Of a stretch of 64,000 nucleotides of DNA, positions 61,501 through 64,000 are shown one piece after another (position 1 is the stretch's first letter; every line of letters begins with the position of its first letter). Both the position numbers and the translations under genes were made by a program. The notes under the pieces were generated by a model that was given only the letters and a program-made list of their open reading frames with translations, was not told where the DNA came from and did not search any database. The stretch is from Hahellaceae bacterium (GTDB taxonomy: Bacteria; Pseudomonadota; Gammaproteobacteria; Pseudomonadales; Oleiphilaceae): contig JADJWY010000009.1 in NCBI GenBank assembly GCA_016716085.1, positions 310,001 to 374,000 of the forward strand, read 5' to 3'.

Positions 61501-63070
61501 GGGGAATACCCCTGATGAGAGTTATCTTAACGCTAACAGTGTATTGGAAGTTGCCAGTATGACCGGGGCTGACAGCCTGCACCCGGGTATCGGTTTCCTT
61601 TCGGAAGATCCCGACTTTGCCAAGCGCTGTCAGTTGCGCAAGCTGAACTTTATTGGCCCTGATTACCATGCCATGGCTCGCATGGGTGACAAATCCAGAG
61701 CGCTGAAAACCGCCATCAAGGCTGGCGTTCCGGTCGTGCCGGGTAGTCATGGTGTTTTGGCAGACTTGCAGGATGCGCGACAATTGGCGGGGCGCATCGG
61801 CTTCCCTGTGCTGCTCAAAGCCGCCTTTGGTGGCGGAGGCAAGGGCATTGCCAAACTGGAGAGGATGGAGGATTTGGCGGAAACCTATACCCGTCTGACC
61901 CGTGAAGCGGAAGCGGCATTTGGGCGGGGTCAACTCTACATGGAGCGCTTTGTGTCGCGTATGCGACACATCGAAGTCCAGGTACTGCGTGATCGTTTCG
62001 GCAATTGCCGCATGCCAGGGCTCCGCGATTGCAGTGTCCAGCGCAATAACCAGAAGCTGCTGGAAGAGTCCGGCTCGACACTGCTGACAGCAGATCTGGC
62101 CAATGAAGCGTTCAGCTTTGCGGAAAGAATTGCCCACGAAGTCGACTACGTGGGCGCGGGTACGGTTGAATTTATTTACGATCTTGATCATTCATGCCTG
62201 TATTTCATGGAGATGAATACCCGTTTGCAGGTTGAACATCCTGTGACGGAACTGGTGTCGGGTCTGGACATCGTGGCGGCTCAGCTTTCGATTGCGGCGG
62301 GCGAAAGTATTCAGGACATGAGCTGGAAATCGGAAGGCTATGCCATCGAGGCTCGGATTAACGCAGAGCAAGTGGTGTTGGACGGCCATCACTTCCATTG
62401 TCATCCGGCACCAGGACTGGTGACCGGGCTGGAGTTTCCGGTTGACTCACTGGTCAAAGTGATTCGTTGTGTGGGCGAAGGTAAACGGGTCGCACCCTAT
62501 TACGACAGCCTGATCATGCAGGTGGTTGCGCGTGGGCGTGACCGGGATGACGCCATCCAGCGTCTTGCTGGCTTTCTGAAACAAACCCGGGTGCAGGGGA
62601 TTCATACCAATATACCCTTCCTGGTTGCGATCCTTGAAGACTCAACCTTCCGTCTGGGGGATTACGATACGGGCTTTTTGCGAGGCTTCTCTGAGCGGGT
62701 GCAGCCGACCCAGCTGGTGCCTGCCGATGATGCCGTTGAAGCCGCGCCGATTGATATTTCCATTCCAGGCACCGATGAGATCAAAGTGCTTTCGCCGGTA
62801 ACCAGCATTTTTTATCGCTCGCTGTCGCCGCAGGATAAACCGTATGTCGAAGAGGGTGATGTCGTGGATGTCAACCAAACCCTGTGTCTGATGGAGGCGA
62901 TGAAGGTGTTCTCACCGTTGAAACTTTCGCAGTTAAACGAGGGGGGGCGCCAGCTTTATGCTGAAGCGGGGCGATATCAGGTGACGCGTGTGATGAATGA
63001 TGACGGACAGCAGGTCAACGCGGGTGACCTGCTGTTTGTGATTAAGCCTCTGGCTACTGAAGCCGGTTAA
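58598..63070 (+). CDS. Single-chain acyl-CoA carboxylase (CT-alpha, linker, CT-beta, biotin carboxylase, biotin carrier)
   Basis: A 1490-residue protein containing every carboxylase activity. Residues ~60-350 are AccA-like (FMDTPGADAGEKANLRNQA, AYSGGAIPLA). Residues ~370-690 are helical with no recognised domain. Residues ~695-900 are AccD-like (EAVFKGGAQRAGLM, SSGGMQTKEGAGS). Residues ~915-1365 are biotin carboxylase (GGGGKGI near 1080, EMNTRLQVEHPVTE). The C-terminus is a biotin carrier with MEAMKV (K1436). It probably carboxylates acetyl-CoA or a longer acyl-CoA. ATG 58598 follows AGGA; TTG 58592 is possible. It seems to be a single-gene transcript. Confidence 0.93.
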   Translation: MNKGLSSPTGQQGGPASTIGKSVELSASVRGLWSMETISAQAERIRRLTVDDYERDVIQPQRQPGRLSARKIMQALANEVLREVDRGPLQIMEVVCGSPETGSRTLGFIAQNREQASGVWGPEHHHEAALAAADFARRAIPVVTFMDTPGADAGEKANLRNQAHSISRLIAVMAQLPVPTLGIIVGTAYSGGAIPLAATNLLLSVKDGVFSTIQPQGLASIARKQKLAWQQCAQIVGVAACETVRQGWLDGIIDYSPNAHREGFPAIQQAVISGIGYIEECARRHVLGNDVLLQDYQVAVTQYLQRRDVLQGIENSFYRGAPAEFANIFDLAFRQLRFEKLRGRLRFTTVARLPNASAEVTAPATQSADEQKPSVFQDWLQKQEKLIYEERLTNRFRKFIKAAQEKNTERNTLISFVLGRPDENFKEACSSLCFELGLYLFNRWKAQASEGFAALRDYLNSGLPLNKVENLPSVEQVTLNDLLTVDVLHSGLRNIARQMQLFDALYDGVLNELVIVAKEADRYHRLSQDSVALLLEAALSHTRAQGNRNTAESVEFAAWLKELMEFYDLDWFLRQVAEWKQHQHARLSETLFVFITYLFEKIFPSYLAAANGDSEFDGKISPTWIGRRKDFWHRLSVAYCDLQIQALQREYKTQWPDWKGWVDELCESFTPLHPDWVSADPCHFPGFLPSIHQHVQRGGVPAGIVAGEAVFKGGAQRAGLMISNLHFQAGALDMASAAKMLAIIEHCRVEGIPIVGIISSGGMQTKEGAGSLFAMAAVNEAITRFRQETGLPVIMVGFGDCTGGAQASFVTHPLAETWYISGANIPFAGQIVVPTYLPSICTLANYLGKKSGTMKGLLSHPFADSFDRRLMEIDVELKQPDCTIQDMLSSQLQVSAPFSEIRLKSKKVEKVFRPLGKLLIHARGCTAVKLIEGAQKVHLPIVLVQSDPDMDSVAAEMLGTKDELICIGGNTPDESYLNANSVLEVASMTGADSLHPGIGFLSEDPDFAKRCQLRKLNFIGPDYHAMARMGDKSRALKTAIKAGVPVVPGSHGVLADLQDARQLAGRIGFPVLLKAAFGGGGKGIAKLERMEDLAETYTRLTREAEAAFGRGQLYMERFVSRMRHIEVQVLRDRFGNCRMPGLRDCSVQRNNQKLLEESGSTLLTADLANEAFSFAERIAHEVDYVGAGTVEFIYDLDHSCLYFMEMNTRLQVEHPVTELVSGLDIVAAQLSIAAGESIQDMSWKSEGYAIEARINAEQVVLDGHHFHCHPAPGLVTGLEFPVDSLVKVIRCVGEGKRVAPYYDSLIMQVVARGRDRDDAIQRLAGFLKQTRVQGIHTNIPFLVAILEDSTFRLGDYDTGFLRGFSERVQPTQLVPADDAVEAAPIDISIPGTDEIKVLSPVTSIFYRSLSPQDKPYVEEGDVVDVNQTLCLMEAMKVFSPLKLSQLNEGGRQLYAEAGRYQVTRVMNDDGQQVNAGDLLFVIKPLATEAG

Positions 63071-64000
63071 GGGCCCAATGCTGGCTATTGCGGCTGGTGT
63101 CGCTCGTGAACTGGCTGACCGCCGCACCGTTCACGGTGCTTAGGCCGTTGACGTCCATGCTCATGCCCGATGCTGCATTGGTTAGCGTTACGGTTCCATC
63201 GGCATTTTTAATGGGTGACCAGTATTGCGCAGGAGTGAGCGCACAGGTCGCCTGTACCAGGCGCTTACCGCTGTCGGTGCTGCGGGTATACACTTCCAGG
63301 CAACGGTTGGAATGTTTGGCGCGGAATCGATAGTTGCCTGTGCCAGCAGGCAGGGCCTGCCAGCGTTGATGATTCGCGTTGCTACAACTCCACTGCACTG
63401 TCGGCGCGTTAGCAGCTGTGCTTGCGCCAGAAACCGTCAGGCAGCGGTTGGAATGTTTGGCCTTAAAGGTATAAACCGCGTTGGTCACCAGCGAAACGGC
63501 CTCATCCGTTGATGCGTCAGCGGTAACAGGGAGCCCCGACCAAACACGGGTGGGAGAGAAAAGGCCAATCTCGGCTTTGATGTTATTAATGGCCGTCGCG
63601 GCGTCTGCCTGGGCCGACTCTCCCTCCGCTACACCGCAAGGGGCACCGTTGCACTCCAGGTCTGGATTGGAGAAGCGGGCACTCCGACTAACGCCGAACA
63701 GGTAGGCATAGCTCATAATCGAGGCGAATACGCCGTCTACACCGTGACCCATACCGTAGGCGTAACGAACGCCTGTCGTGTCACCCTGACGCCGCGAGTG
63801 AGCCAATCCCATGGTATGGCCAAGTTCATGTGCGAGCGTCATTGGACCGCATTTAGGGCCAACGACGCTGTGGGTGTAATTACGGTTGATCGCGAAATAG
63901 CCCAGTCCACAATTGCCCGTTTTGCTCAACATACTGACATAGTCCGCGCCCAAAGCACTGCGTTTGGCGGCTACGGTAGTGTCCGTTCTCAGACGTGGCA
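63054..64000 (-). CDS. Secreted zinc metalloprotease with C-terminal ricin-like beta-trefoil, 5' end outside window
   Basis: The frame is open to the window edge, so only the C-terminal part is seen. The catalytic motif HELGHTMGLAH (HExxHxxGxxH) and the Met-turn SIMSYAY mark a metzincin protease (M12/M72-like). From about 63490 downward it becomes a carbohydrate-binding trefoil with QxW-type motifs (HQRWQAL, AQYWSPI, SQHWALN) and two copies of KHSNRCL. Cysteine pairs fit secretion. Its last 17 bases overlap the carboxylase gene on the other strand. A role in digestion or in attack on host or prey is inference. Confidence 0.88.
   Translation of the reverse strand, partial: PRLRTDTTVAAKRSALGADYVSMLSKTGNCGLGYFAINRNYTHSVVGPKCGPMTLAHELGHTMGLAHSRRQGDTTGVRYAYGMGHGVDGVFASIMSYAYLFGVSRSARFSNPDLECNGAPCGVAEGESAQADAATAINNIKAEIGLFSPTRVWSGLPVTADASTDEAVSLVTNAVYTFKAKHSNRCLTVSGASTAANAPTVQWSCSNANHQRWQALPAGTGNYRFRAKHSNRCLEVYTRSTDSGKRLVQATCALTPAQYWSPIKNADGTVTLTNAASGMSMDVNGLSTVNGAAVSQFTSDTSRNSQHWALNRLQ
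63297..63461. repeat. Near-identical 24-base repeats in the trefoil domain
   Basis: The 24-base segments 63297-63320 and 63438-63461 differ at one position. They encode the repeated AKHSNRCL in successive trefoil subdomains, 47 codons apart, showing recent or conserved internal duplication. Confidence 0.85.

Noticed and set aside
1..64000. tRNA genes, CRISPR arrays, insertion sequences, attachment sites
   Set aside because: No cloverleaf-like segments, spaced repeats, transposase genes or terminal repeats were noticed; a tRNAscan and CRISPR search would settle this.

Overview
The window looks like the chromosome of a gammaproteobacterium of the Pseudomonadales/Oceanospirillales/Marinobacter kind. 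Three conserved blocks support this: a minor-pilin cluster in the Pseudomonas order (fimT/fimU-pilV-pilW-pilX-pilY1-pilY2-pilE), the 6S RNA neighbourhood (fau, ssrS, zapA, a ZapB-like gene, ygfB, pepP, ubiH), and ubiE-ubiJ-ubiB-hisI-hisE-tatA-tatB-tatC-rsmE. Storage-lipid genes (wax ester synthase, a PHA-system protein) suggest a lipid-accumulating, perhaps marine, species. Genus assignment is inference only. No tRNA, rRNA, CRISPR array, insertion sequence or prophage was seen.

Layout. 1-1082 is the 3' end of hldE. 1103-2409 is a Fic AMPylase with two perfect upstream palindromes and its own terminator. 2433-5063 holds ppa, an acyl-CoA dehydrogenase and a crotonase. 5188-12260 is the minor pilin operon. 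12279-14912 has rpiA, ilvA and a tiny membrane protein. 14933-19610 is the 6S/fau/zapA/ygfB/pepP/ubiH block. 19634-25659 is the tat/his/ubi block. 25789-29435 has lipid-storage-related genes, one apparently frameshifted at its 3' end. 29524-30963 is an orphan lipoprotein. 31035-37345 is a compact selenium operon: tRNA 2-selenouridine synthase, a three-gene selenium-type ABC importer, and SelD fused to a flavoprotein. 37289-44446 (minus) is a string of five touching or overlapping genes: RND adaptor, RND pump, SDR-like protein, a solitary GspE/PilB ATPase and YbaN. 44533-47216 has a solute-binding-protein fragment, selO and a LysE exporter. 47253-52179 (minus) is an overlapping trio: a degenerate HD-GYP-like protein, a degenerate PAS-histidine-kinase-like protein and a COG0523 GTPase. 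52244-54798 is feoAB behind a Fur box. 54942-56944 is an acyltransferase/pyruvyltransferase pair. 57409-58488 is rlmM. 58598-63070 is a 1490-residue single-chain acyl-CoA carboxylase. 63054-64000 is a partial zinc metalloprotease with a ricin-like tail.

The strongest candidates for something new are the single-chain carboxylase (order CT-alpha, about 300 unassigned residues, CT-beta, biotin carboxylase, biotin carrier) and the signalling trio, in which kinase and phosphodiesterase motifs appear lost while the genes stay translationally coupled to a metal GTPase. Secondary candidates are the tandem palindromes before fic and an unexplained hairpin-rich intergenic stretch at about 57050-57200.
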